Shown one piece after another: positions 23,588-33,013 of a DNA stretch of 64,000 nt. The stretch covers positions 73,539,836 to 73,603,835 of the forward strand of contig OX419757.1 in the NCBI GenBank assembly GCA_948567375.1. Reading direction: 5' to 3'. How positions within the stretch are numbered: the stretch's first letter is position 1; every line of letters begins with the position of its first letter. Both the position numbers and the translations under genes were made by a program. The notes under the pieces are model-generated. The model was given only the letters and a program-made list of their open reading frames with translations. It was not told the DNA's origin and did no database searches. The stretch is from Lunularia cruciata (taxonomy: Eukaryota > Streptophyta > Marchantiopsida > Lunulariales > Lunulariaceae).

Positions 23588-25334
23588 TTGTGTGTGCTGC
23601 TCTCAACCATGGCCTCCCAAGAAGTAAGTCATAGCTTGAATCCTTCAAGACTTGGAAAGTCATGAGATTTTGAACTCCCATAACTGAATCTACCACCTTA
23701 TCCATCACTCCTACTGGTCGAACTTGTTGCTTGTTTGCCATGCTCACCACAAATGTTGAAGGTCTTGAGGGTATCATACCTAACTTCTTCATCAACCTTT
23801 CTGACATGGCATTCACTGTTGATCCTCCATCAACCAATGCATCCTTGATGTTGTGACCATTCACTCTCACATCAATCTTGGAGGCATATTCACAAGCCTC
23901 CCATGGTGCTGGCTTGGCATCCACCACCCCCATTGATATTGGAACTTTTGCCTTCTTCTTCTTCTTGCTCCTTGTAGAACTCAAACCACCTCTAAGCTCC
24001 TTTCTCAAGGTAGGGTTCAAAGCGATCAATTGGCCCACTGTGATGTTAGCCTTGTGACTACCAACATCCTCCAACACATTGTAGTTCCATTGTTGCTTTG
24101 AGATCAAGAAGTCCTCCATCCCCAACTTCTTCCTTGGAGTTTTTGTTGTTGATGGTGTTGAGGTGCAAGTGCTCTTAGTAGACATAGGAGTATCCTTGCT
24201 TGAAGTAAATCCTTGAGAAGAGTGAACATCCTCTACAAAACAAGCTCTCTTCTTCTCTTGTGCCAAAAGCTCCAAATTAAGACCCTTGGAGTTTGAGCAC
24301 TCTCCCTTCTCATACTTGCTCTCAACCATATCTATGGATGCTATCCCCTTACCTTTGTTGGGATTAGGAGCCACTTGGGTTTCACTACCTCCCTCTTTCT
24401 CTCTATTGGCTCCCTCATAACCCCTTCCTCCATGGTAAGTGGAATTTGGGCAATTCCTTTGGATATAGCCTCTTCCTCCACAACCAAAACAATTTCTATC
24501 ATTGAAATTGTTGGCTGGTTGGCCTCCTCTATATGGATAGTTTCTATAACTCCTAGGCCCTCTCCCTACATTCTGATCCACCTCTCTCTTCTCCCATAGT
24601 TGCACCACATTGATCTTGAGATCTGCAAGTTGTTCTGTGATGGTTTGAAGTGGATCTTTTGGGAGAGGTGCAAGAACTGGAGCAACCACTACTTGTGGTG
24701 CAACCCTTGCCACCAAAGTATCAGAAGTTCCACCATACTTGTAGCCTTGACGAGGATGCACAACCTCCTTCACCACCAAATCACTCTCATCCCCTTCCAA
24801 ACTCTCCTCCATACGAATTGCGATCTTGATAGCTTCAACCTTGGAAGAAGGTTTCTCATATCTCACCTTGCTTCTAATTTTTGATTTCAACCCTCCCACA
24901 AAATTCTTGGTGAGCATGGCCCCTATGCCAATCATTGTAGTCTCCACATCATCCCCACCCTTCCTCAACACTATGCGAAATCTGGACTCCAACTTTTCCA
25001 CTCTTTCCACATAGACTCTCACTTTCTCTCCTTCTCCTTGCTTGAGAAATGTAACCTCACTCATTAATCTCTCATAACTCTCATCATGAAGAAAGTTCTC
25101 AATGAGTGTTGAAGTCAAAGTCTCCCAAGACTCCTCTTCCCCATCTCTCCTCTCTCTCTTTTGGTATTCTGACTCATACCATATAAGTGCTGCATCCTCA
25201 AAGAAATCTGGTAATAATGAGGCCCACTCATTCTTCCTCCTCTCATTGTTTCCTATGCAAGCTCTATTGAAGTCTCTCACAAAGGCTTCCACATCTTCTC
25301 CATCCTTGCCAAAGAAAACCGGAAGTTTCCCCAT
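23538..25334 (-). CDS. Inner element Gag-protease polyprotein
   Basis: 598-residue uninterrupted frame. The N-terminal third is a retrotransposon gag capsid domain ('LPVFFGKDGEDVEAFVRDF', 'WYESEYQKRERRDGEESW'-like, 'FLKQGEGEKVRVYVERVEKL'). A single zinc knuckle CFGCGGRGYIQRNC (about residues 282-295) has Tyr where His is expected, a one-step CAT-to-TAT change. A Ser/Thr/Lys linker follows, then an aspartic protease with 'ALVDGGSTVNAMSE' as catalytic site and 'LLLGRPWLRAAH' as the closing motif. Packages the RNA and processes the polyprotein. Confidence 0.87.
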   Translation of the reverse strand: MGKLPVFFGKDGEDVEAFVRDFNRACIGNNERRKNEWASLLPDFFEDAALIWYESEYQKRERRDGEEESWETLTSTLIENFLHDESYERLMSEVTFLKQGEGEKVRVYVERVEKLESRFRIVLRKGGDDVETTMIGIGAMLTKNFVGGLKSKIRSKVRYEKPSSKVEAIKIAIRMEESLEGDESDLVVKEVVHPRQGYKYGGTSDTLVARVAPQVVVAPVLAPLPKDPLQTITEQLADLKINVVQLWEKREVDQNVGRGPRSYRNYPYRGGQPANNFNDRNCFGCGGRGYIQRNCPNSTYHGGRGYEGANREKEGGSETQVAPNPNKGKGIASIDMVESKYEKGECSNSKGLNLELLAQEKKRACFVEDVHSSQGFTSSKDTPMSTKSTCTSTPSTTKTPRKKLGMEDFLISKQQWNYNVLEDVGSHKANITVGQLIALNPTLRKELRGGLSSTRSKKKKKAKVPISMGVVDAKPAPWEACEYASKIDVRVNGHNIKDALVDGGSTVNAMSERLMKKLGMIPSRPSTFVVSMANKQQVRPVGVMDKVVDSVMGVQNLMTFQVLKDSSYDLLLGRPWLRAAHTIDRWHKGVLEDWAIKP

Positions 25335-25543
25335 CTTAACCTCTCACTATCTTTATTTCTCTCAAATTTTTTTTTCTTTTCTCACTCTATTACTAATAGA
25401 GTATATACATGACTAATCCACTCTAGGGAACACAAAAGGTTCAGGTTACTCCAAGATTTCTATAGCAACATCAAATCCTAGAGTGCATATTAATCTAACT
25501 CTCCTGGATAGTTTATCCATAAGTTGAAAGATTATCTCCATCA

Positions 25544-26017
25544 CTAATCTTGAGAACTAGCTGATGAAGGTGGTAGTATTTTTGTAGCTATACTAAGACT
25601 CTCTCCAAGATCTTTCACCAAAGTCTCCAAAAGTGCTTTTACTCCACTACACTCATGTCCTTTTGGAAGTCTTTCCACCCCACAAACCTCACACAACTCC
25701 TTGGTCTTAGATTTTCTCCTTCCTAATCTTGGTGAAGAAGGTCCAACATGCAAATCCAAGTCAAGTAAGCCTCTCCTTTCCCTCAATCTCTTGCTCTCAA
25801 AGGTCAATGGACATGAACTTGCCTTATGTCCCTTCTCTCCACACAGAAAGCACTTAGACTCACTCTTTCCTCCAAGTGGTGTAGGTTTTTGGATCTTCTC
25901 AATACTCTCTTCAAATTCTATTGTAAACTCTCTTTTCCTCAAATCCACCCCTACAATCACCTCAAACCCTTGGGGAACCTTGCAAAATCTCAATTTCCAC
26001 TCTTGATGACCCTCCAT
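25544..26017 (-). CDS. Extra 157-aa zinc-knuckle ORF upstream of gag in the inner element
   Basis: Lies between the primer site and gag, in the same orientation as the rest. Residues about 56-69 form a CCHC knuckle (CFLCGEKGHKASSC), and a second Cys/His cluster, C-x2-C-x8-H-x-C, sits at about 108-122 (CEVCGVERLPKGHEC). The remainder is Lys/Arg-rich. Just upstream another minus-strand frame (26177-25962) overlaps it and reads as if it were its natural N-terminus, implying a frameshift near 26010. The N-terminal text loosely recalls DUF4283-type zinc-knuckle proteins. Function unknown; nucleic-acid binding is inferred. Confidence 0.6.
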   Translation of the reverse strand: MEGHQEWKLRFCKVPQGFEVIVGVDLRKREFTIEFEESIEKIQKPTPLGGKSESKCFLCGEKGHKASSCPLTFESKRLRERRGLLDLDLHVGPSSPRLGRRKSKTKELCEVCGVERLPKGHECSGVKALLETLVKDLGESLSIATKILPPSSASSQD

Positions 26018-26852
26018 GTTCCCAAGATGAATCTAAACACTCAAACATGCTTTTTGTTGATCTCAAACTCCTCATGCATAAGATCTCCACTCTGCAGAAT
26101 TGACCATTCCTCACAATGTCACTCAAATCGCCCAACCAGTATGTTACAGTCCTCTGAAATTTTTCCCACTTGATCACAACTCTAGGATATCTCTCCTTGC
26201 AAAATTTCAGATCTTTTCATCAAGCCATTTGGCCTAGACACCGTTCTATTCAGCACACAAGTTTCAGATTTGGTCTGAAAACCACCCCCCTTACTTCAAA
26301 AACTTACAACGCCCTGCGCAAAAACTATCTCTCTCTCATTTTTGTGGCAGCAGGTTGGATACAATGCACTGAATTTTCTTGGAAATTTTCAGTACAATTC
26401 ACTAAAAATTGAAGAAATGGAAGACTCTATACAATTTTCCAGAGAGCATGCAGTTGCGGGAGCACTTTACCCTATCAACTTTCAAAAATTCTAGCCTAGT
26501 GCGCATAGTAGCTCTCATAATAATTTCAAGTGTGATAACTGAAAGATAACCCAAGCTATCATGTGTAGAAATTTCAAGTCCAGATCTCAAACTTGAGATT
26601 TTGCCCAAAATCACCTTAATCCCCAAAATCTGCAATCCACCTCACACAATCTCTCCAATTCCTCTCATGTGTACAAGATGTACAAAATCACCTCAAAGAC
26701 ATCATAATGAACTTCAGGGTATACAAATGGATCTTGGTTTCTAACATAAGTTCAGCCCTCTACTCTCCTAATGTTCTCTCCAAGTGAGCTCTCATAGCCT
26801 CCTTCTGCCTAATGTAGAATTGAACGCGGAACATTATCTTGCCTTCTAGAGA

Positions 26853-26871
26853 GGTCCCGGCAACGGAACCA
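26853..26871 (-). promoter_or_regulatory. Inner element primer-binding site
   Basis: Four bases from the LTR, the element strand reads TGGTTCCGTTGCCGGGACC, complementary to a tRNA 3' end finishing in ...CCA. It is close to the tRNA-Asp-type site TGGCGCCGTTGCCGGGGA known from plant Tat/Athila elements but differs at several bases, so the actual primer tRNA is uncertain. Confidence 0.75.
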
Positions 26872-26875
26872 AAAA

Positions 26876-27566
26876 TGTGAGCCGGCCTGTCTCTCACTCA
26901 TGATGAACATCTGATGGCTATTATGGTAGCGCACCATGGACTAAGAAGGCAAAGAACTCGAACTCCATCATACTCCTCCAAGGCTAACACTCCAAGACTC
27001 AAGGCATTGCTCACAAGAGAACTCAATGAGAGAGAGATAGTTGCAAATGAAAGGATGATGAGTACTCCTCACCCCTTGTTTATATACTTGTGAAATAGTT
27101 ACATACCAAAGTTACTAATTACCGTAGTAACTCAAGTTACTAGACTAAAAGTCAAGTAAAGTCAAAAAGTAGAAAGGAATATCCATTCACATGGGCATAT
27201 TCCCCTAAGCATGTGGTCCTATCTTGACCCAACCACTAAGTCAAGGATTCCTTCACATGGGCTATTCTTGGACTAAAGAAGAATCCAAAACAAAAAGGCT
27301 TGCGGGCCCAAGAGTCTTCAACTCTTTCCTCAAAGCCAAACACCTAGGAATAATACCAAGTCAACACACTAAAATCCAAAATAGTGGTGCTCATCTTTTC
27401 TACTTCCTCTAAAGTAAGGTCCCCTCTATCCTAGCTATGACTAACTTTAGCTAACCATGACTAATATAGAACCATCCTTTATCTCTATATAAATAATATC
27501 TCTTAAGTACTTGTAATACTAAGTTAAATATCACAATACCACACACATGCACATATGGGTGTTACA
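26876..27566 (-). repeat. Inner element 5' LTR (element orientation)
   Basis: 691 bp, nearly identical to 19783-20472, with the same TGTGAGCC and GTGTTACA ends on the plus strand. The outer-element sequence resumes at 27567. Confidence 0.92.
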
Positions 27567-27879
27567 AGCCACATCAGTTTTAGCTTTCAATGGTGTAGTT
27601 ACTTGGCCTGGTAACTTGTTGGAGGGGAATGCCTATGGAAAGGATAATCCTATGCTAGAGGAGATCACTTGGCTTTGGAGTATGAGTGGGATTGTTCCAT
27701 CCACCTTGAATGTTCCATTGTGGAGTTCAGAGGAGGCATTGCAATAACATGCAGATTAGTTGGTGCAATAGGCTTGGAGTGGAGCCTTCATACCATCAAA
27801 AGATGAGTGTGAGGATGAGCCGCCAGAGTCACTTACTTTGACACCTTTGGATACCACACTCATTGCTTGGCAGTATCCA

Positions 27880-28921
27880 GTAGAGGAGATATGCCTATTG
27901 GAGTTGTTTGGTGGGATCAGCACCAAACTAGCTACGGTATTACAAGCAAGTATACGAGTACAGAGGTACTTGTATGTAGAAAGAGATGAGATTGCTAGGC
28001 AAGTCTCTCTACATCATGTGACATAGTTGGCCTACTGATATCCGGAGTTATTACTAATATCAGCAGTCAGAGGTTATCAGAAGTCCCTACCAGCAGGCAT
28101 TTCCTTATTGGGGGCGCATGATCTGGAGAGACATGGGCCTATTCACTTGGTGATTTTTGGATGGCCATGTTAGGGACATACACATGCTAGTAGAGGTTTA
28201 GGTCTTTAGGATCCTCATTCTGGTGTGTTTTGGGAGATGTTACGGATACTACCACATCTCCAGGTTTCATCAGTCCATTTCTCCAACTTACCTTTTGGGG
28301 AACGTTTCTTTGATGGGTGATTCTCACACCAGAGTGATGGCAAGTACACATTAGGTCCATTCTTGGATGGGACCTGCTATATTGTTAGATGCACCTAGAG
28401 TGGGATCATGGGCTCATTGTCTTTGTCTTTGGTGGATGAACCTCTTACCCAGAGAGGTTCTACAACGTGCTTATGATGGGATTCAACAACTTGACCACAT
28501 CCTTGTTGATGATATCTTGGATGTTGGGCATCAGTCTCAAACAGTGGTAGTGGTTGATAGGTCACCTATGGCAATGGTGAACCTAGTTGGATAGCCTAGA
28601 GCCGCATTTCCCAAACTCATGAGTTTCCCAAGCTCTCATGCTTTTTGAGAGGGAGGACTTGGACTTGTTTGGGACTCACAGTTACAGCAATTGGTGGAGC
28701 CCAATGCTGATGAGAGAGAGCGGGCGATAGGTTCTCATACCGGTATTACCTTTGTTCTAGCAGTGTTAGAGGCATCTAAGCATCAGGTGTTAGGTCAAGC
28801 TATGGACCTGAATTGTTTGACCTGGATTGTGAGCCTTGGCTTGGCAGAGCAGCGTAAGATGCACTTTATAGGCATCAACACTCGGACACTTGTGAGCCCT
28901 ATGCCTATAGAGACAATTTAG
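27880..28921 (+). pseudogene. C5 cytosine DNA methyltransferase domain captured in the outer Ty3/gypsy pol
   Basis: About 345 codons with methyltransferase motifs in canonical order. Motif I: LELFGGIST at 27898-27924 (SAM binding; family F-x-G-x-G, last Gly changed to Ser), then YVERDEIAR. Motif IV: GWPC at about 28159-28170, catalytic Cys codon 28168-28170, followed at once by TAG where Gln is expected, then RGLGLQDPHSG. Motif VI: LLGNV around 28298-28306 (family ENV; Glu changed to Gly). Motif VIII: 'DAPRVGSWAHCLCLWW' at about 28391-28440, both family Arg now Cys. Motif IX: ERERAIGSHTG near 28706-28740. Motif X: LGQAMDLN at 28790-28813, replacing GNxxP. In-frame stops: 28024, 28036, 28171, 28352, 28592, 28646; one +1 frameshift lies near 28265. 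It has no N-terminal regulatory domains and not the rearranged DRM order. It would add methyl groups to cytosine in DNA, presumably the element's own. Confidence 0.87.
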
Positions 28922-29457
28922 GCACTTGTTGGGGGCAATGGACTGAGTGGACATGGTATTCTTGGGACACATCCAATAGCTACTAGGTAGAGTGGTCTAC
29001 TTGGAGTCCATCCAGGTGAGCGTGGGCTACTTGGATTACACCTTGGTCCACGTGGGATGCAACTAGAGGACGTGTGGAGCTTGCAGCCAGAGTGGAGAGA
29101 GTTTTTCACACAGAGGTTGGGACCTCTAGTGGGCTGGGGCATGATACTATTGCTCCCAAGGGCCCATTGTAGTAGCCAGTCAATACATCTTTTACTCCTA
29201 CTAGAGTTATAGAAAATACTTGGGAGCCAGATCTTGGACCCAAGCTTATTGGAGAAGAAAGACGGAGGATTTGGAGGTTCTTGAGGAGCCACACAAGTTG
29301 TTTTACCTTCAGTATGAAGGATTTGGGTGCTCTAAAAGGACTTGGTATATGGATTGAGCTGACTAGCAATATATCGGTTTTTCGACGTCCTGATTGATAT
29401 ATTGAGATAGAGAGGACATTGATTTAGAGCCGGAGTAGTGACCTTTTTGAAGCTAGT

Positions 29458-30070
29458 TTGGTGGAGATTTCACATGGAGAGTATGCATCATTGATAGTGA
29501 TGCCAGCCAAGAAGGATATGCATGGCAACTACATAGATAGGCGGATGTGTGGAGATTACCATCTTATCAACCGACAGACCAGAGCTGATCGGTATGCCAT
29601 GCTTACACCAGAGGAGATTTTTGATGTGATTGGGTATGCAAAGGTCTTCAGTACTTTGGATCTTCAAGCGGGATATCATCAGTTGCCGATCAAGGAGGAG
29701 GATAAGTCCAAGATAACATTTTGGGCTATTGATCCTCACGGTAAAGATGTGTTATATTAGTGGAGGTTCTTACCATATGGGTTTAAGAACACTCTTGTTG
29801 AGCTCCAAAGGGTCATGGATAGAAACCTAGCTAGATTGGATTTTGCTTGATGCTATATTGATGACATTTTGGTCTATAGCACTATTGTGGAGGAGCATGA
29901 GAGACTATTGTTGGAGGTGTTTGAGAGGTTGAGATCTCATGGACTCAAATTACATCTTGGGAAGTGTAGGTTCTTCCATGAGTAGGTTGAGTATTTGGGT
30001 CACACTATCTACCCTGGAGGACTTTGTTCAGTAGACCAAGGTGGAGGCTATTGCACGTATTCCTCTACCT
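29458..30070 (+). pseudogene. Outer element reverse transcriptase
   Basis: Reads 'YASLIVMPAKKDMHGNY', 'RMCGDYHLINRQT', then the motif A Asp in 'FSTLDLQAGYHQLPI', 'WRFLPYGFKN', and the intact catalytic YIDD at 29854-29865, followed by 'SHGLKLHLGKCRFF' and 'VEYLGH'. Stops at 29758 (TAG), 29848 (TGA, family Arg) and about 29983 (TAG), plus a frame break near 30015, disable it. Confidence 0.85.
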
Positions 30071-30655
30071 ACGGATGTGAGCAAAGTGCAAGCATTCCTT
30101 GGGTTGGCAAACTTCTATTGCTGCTATGTTAGAGGAATTAGTGCCATTGCCAAGGCCTTGACAAAGCTGACCAAGCTTACACAAGAGCGGTGTTGGGAAG
30201 ATGAGTAGGAGAGAGCTTTTGTAGAGCTCAAGGAGAGGTTGACATCTACTCCTATTTTGAGGAGACCGATCAGAGGACGACCATTTCATGTTCATATTGA
30301 TTGGAGTACGTTGGGGCTTGGAGTGGTGCTCACCCAGCATGATGATGAGGCAAAGGAGTTTGTGGTGGCCTATGCTAGTTGCTCCAACAATTCAGCGGAG
30401 GTGAAGTATAGTTCATATGAGGGAGAGTGCTTGGCAGCAGTTTGGGCAGTAGCACATTTTTGATGTTACCTATTTGGTAACCCCTTCACTCTCATCACTA
30501 ATCATCAACCGCTGAAGTGGTTGATGGAGTCTGACAAGCTTTCAGGGAAGCTTGCATGCTGGACTTTGATTTTACAGGAGTATGATTTCACAGTTGTTCA
30601 CATACCTAGAGTGGTGAATCGTGATGCAGATGGGTTGAGTAGAAACCCATGACCC
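30071..30655 (+). pseudogene. Outer element connection and RNase H
   Basis: The connection domain shows 'FLGLANFY' just after 30090, 'IAKALTKLTKL' near 30155-30180 and 'TSTPILRRPI' at 30241. RNase H follows: 'HVHIDWSTLGLGVVLTQ' with the first Asp, 'YSSYEGECLAAVWAV' with the catalytic Glu, 'LITNHQPLKWLM' (family TDHxPLxWL), and 'DFTVVHIPRVVNRDADGLSR' to the end. Stops at about 30208 and 30462. Confidence 0.82.
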
Positions 30656-31019
30656 AACCAGTAGGATCATACCAGAGCACGTTGGCATGGTGAGACAGAT
30701 GAGGAGATGGTGCTAGGTTAGCATGCATCGGCCTTTCTGTGTATATTTTTAGAGGCTTTGGTGGTATCTCTCTCAGCACATACAAGAGGAGTTATTGAGG
30801 TCACAAATCTATAGAGTGAAGATATTGGTACAGTTCAGCGTGACATTCATGATGATGTCTTAGTGATGGACTATCTTTGCACTAGTATTGTGGGTGGCAT
30901 AGTTGGGGCCAAGGAGAGAGACCATGTTCTTCAGCGAGCCAGACAGTCCAAATTGGAGGGTAAACACCTTTTGCGTGTATAGGAGGATGGTAGAGTGCAA
31001 GTAGTACCACTTCCATCTC

Positions 31020-31760
31020 AGAGACCATAGTTGGTCCATCATGCTCATGAGGAGCTAGGACATTTTGGAATAAAGCATACATATAGCTTACTCTAGAGTC
31101 ATTAGTGGTGGCATGGTATGCAGATCGAGGTACTGTAGTTTACTGCCAGATGTGTGGTTTGTGACCAAGTTAGAGCATCAATGCACCTACACCACAGTTA
31201 CACCCATTACCTATCATGGGATTGAGTTACCGTTGGAGTTTGGACTTTGCTGGACTTCTACCGTTAATTTTCAGACATCATCGATATGTTTTGGTGATGG
31301 TGGAGCACTTCTCCAAGTGGATTGAGTTGGTGGCACTTCCTAACAAGTCTAGTGAAGGGATAGCTTACTCGTTCCTAGATCAATTTCTTAGTCATTTTGG
31401 TGCACCAGCTGAGGTTTTGACTGATCAGGGTATAGAGTTCTTGGAGGAGTTTCAAGTCTTGTGTGACAAGGCTTTGATTGATCATCATGCTACATCTTGA
31501 GATCACCTTGAGGCAGATGGCTTAGCAGAGAGAGTGGTTCAGACAATGAAGAGAGGATTGCAAAAGTATGGTTTGCAGAGAGGCCACTTGGGAGATTGGG
31601 ATCTCCAATTACCTTGGTTGGCCATGGGCTATCGGTTGACTAGCAAGCCTCCTTAGCATCCTTCTCTCCATACTTTCTACTCTATGGACGAGATCTAGAT
31701 TTACCTGCAGCCATTTGTCAAGATGCTACTGTAGTTTTGGAGTTGGATGACCTTGATGTA
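31020..31760 (+). pseudogene. Outer element integrase
   Basis: HHCC zinc domain: 'VHHAHEELGHFG' at about 31034-31070 and C-x2-C at 31151-31162. Catalytic core: D in LDFAG (31243-31245), D in LTDQG (31423-31425) and E in GLAERV (31528-31530), with 34 codons between the last two against the usual 35. Several TAG/TGA codons (for example 31498-31500) interrupt it. Integrase joins element cDNA to the chromosome; its C-terminal tail runs toward the PHD finger. Confidence 0.83.
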
Positions 31761-31984
31761 TGGATGAGCGCATGTTTTTAACGGGCAGGGATCTTTTGGA
31801 GAGTGATGTCATTGGCCTTTGAGAACTTAGCAATTGCTTAGCATAGAGATACTTTATGCTATGCTACCATTTGAGGAGGAGGTTTAGACTCTTGATCTGT
31901 TGATTTCATCCAGGCAACTATGTATATCTATAGCAAACAACATCAACGACACTTGACGTTTCGACAAGCTGCACTATCTTAAGA

Positions 31985-32278
31985 GTGCGTGAGGTTTTGC
32001 CATTTGGAGTCCTTGTGTTAGAAGGATGTGATGGTGTTTTTTGGAAGGTTCATGTGCGCAATTGTGCGCCATGCCACCTCCCAAACATTGATGGTACTAT
32101 GGACCCAAGCTTGACACTTGTACGTGAAGGCTTGAGGTGTATGTTATGTGGCTCTTTTGGTGGAGCTGCTACTATGTTAGTGTGTGATAGTTGTTTGAGA
32201 AGATGGCATATGGCATATATGACTCCTCCCCTCATGGTGGTTCCTCAAGGACAGTGGTTATGTCCTAGATGTACTTGA
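31985..32278 (+). CDS. PHD zinc finger at the C-terminus of the outer Ty3/gypsy polyprotein
   Basis: Open frame ending TGA at 32276-32278. After 'FWKVHVRNCAPCHLP' comes a PHD finger, 32138-32272: C-x2-C (32138-32149), then C-x2-C in VCDSC, RRWH (His at 32207-32209), then 'TPPL..VPQGQW' and the closing C-x2-C (32261-32272). This is the Cys4-His-Cys3 zinc layout with the conserved PPL and GxW; the Cys two residues after His is Tyr here (TAT at 32216-32218, a one-base change). PHD fingers read histone H3 tails. Placed after integrase it occupies the position of the chromodomain in chromoviruses, so a role in choosing integration sites is inferred. Confidence 0.85.
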   Translation: MREVLPFGVLVLEGCDGVFWKVHVRNCAPCHLPNIDGTMDPSLTLVREGLRCMLCGSFGGAATMLVCDSCLRRWHMAYMTPPLMVVPQGQWLCPRCT

Positions 32279-32433
32279 CCTATAGCTAGTTCATTCTTTA
32301 TATGGTATAGATTGCAGAGAGGCGACTAAAGATGGGGCTCCATAGCACCCAGCCTCCTAATCTTTGCCCATTATAGGGTATACCCTATACTTAGAGTAGA
32401 TGGCTATCTGGAGTTAGAGGGACCTAACCGCCA

Positions 32434-32447
32434 GCTAGGGAGGCAAT
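32434..32447 (+). promoter_or_regulatory. Outer element polypurine tract
   Basis: AGCTAGGGAGGCAAT directly precedes the LTR start TGTGGCAC at 32448, the normal place for the plus-strand primer. Confidence 0.6.
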
Positions 32448-33002
32448 TGTGGCACTTTAGAGTCTATGTATGACTTATATGTGAGTTATGCTTCTATAGT
32501 GTATGATGTTGACAACAATGTATGTTGTGTAGCGATGTATATACGCACGACAATTGTCATGCCATTAGTAGTGTTACATCTAGATTGCTCAGACACTAGA
32601 GTTGCATTGATAGTAGTTAGAGTTATTTCAGCAATTTCTCAAAGACTACTTTTTGATGATCAGATTTTGTGTTTAGGGTACTGACTTCATGGTGGGGCTC
32701 ACTGTCACTTTGCACCATTTGCACCGTCAAGTGTGCCATCAACAAGACCATTAGGGTTCAGACCTAGCTTGAGTCCAAGGGGTATACTTTCAAAGTGCAG
32801 CTCCAGAGAGCTCACTTCTTTGATGTTGAACCTTTGAGTTCCTGGCTATGGTGGGCAAAGGCCGACGAGCGGCGAGCATCAGCTGGATTCCCTATGCTTG
32901 AGTGGGTGTGGCTTGATTGTAATCAGTGCCTAGTTGTTGGCAGTTTATAAAGTGATAGATCAAGTACTGATCTAAGTTGAGTTGAGTTGAGAGTAGTAAA
33001 CA
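32448..33002 (+). repeat. Outer Ty3/gypsy 3' LTR
   Basis: Begins TGTGGCACTTTAGAG and ends GTAAACA, 555 bp, matching the 5' LTR over its last 450 bp. Confidence 0.8.
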
Positions 33003-33013
33003 ATCTGATTAAT

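Larger units (their letters stand above)
19783..27566 (-). mobile_element. Inner Ty3/gypsy retrotransposon nested in the outer element
   Basis: 7784 bp, inserted opposite to its host element. It has 690- and 691-bp LTRs, a tRNA-type primer site, a polypurine tract, an extra zinc-knuckle ORF, gag-protease, RT-RNase H and integrase. LTRs begin TGTAACACCC and end GGCTCACA in element orientation. About 14 differences by eye across 690 bp suggest roughly 98% identity, a recent insertion. No direct 5-bp target duplication is evident: the left flank ends AGGCT and the right begins AGCCA. Two nonsense codons and at least two frame breaks make this copy non-autonomous. Confidence 0.92.
15131..33002 (+). 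mobile_element. Outer Ty3/gypsy retrotransposon carrying a DNA methyltransferase and a PHD finger (decayed, split)
   Basis: About 10 kb of element sequence on the plus strand, interrupted by a 7.8-kb younger element at 19783-27566. Order seen: 5' LTR, long leader, gag, retropepsin, [insertion], C5 cytosine methyltransferase, reverse transcriptase, RNase H, integrase, PHD finger, polypurine tract, 3' LTR. RT, RNase H then integrase order marks Ty3/gypsy. No chromodomain was recognised; the PHD finger occupies its place. Every coding domain holds several in-frame stops or frameshifts, so this copy cannot make a working polyprotein. The 5' LTR is truncated, so no target-site duplication can be tested. 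Confidence 0.85.

Noticed and set aside
27880-28921. Methyltransferase as a host gene fragment of DRM, CMT or MET1 type
   Set aside because: Motif order is not the rearranged DRM order, no BAH, chromo or UBA parts are seen, and it lies in register between protease and RT of one element.
31760-32278. Chromodomain after the outer integrase
   Set aside because: No chromodomain pattern of aromatic residues is seen; the Cys/His spacing clearly fits a PHD finger instead.
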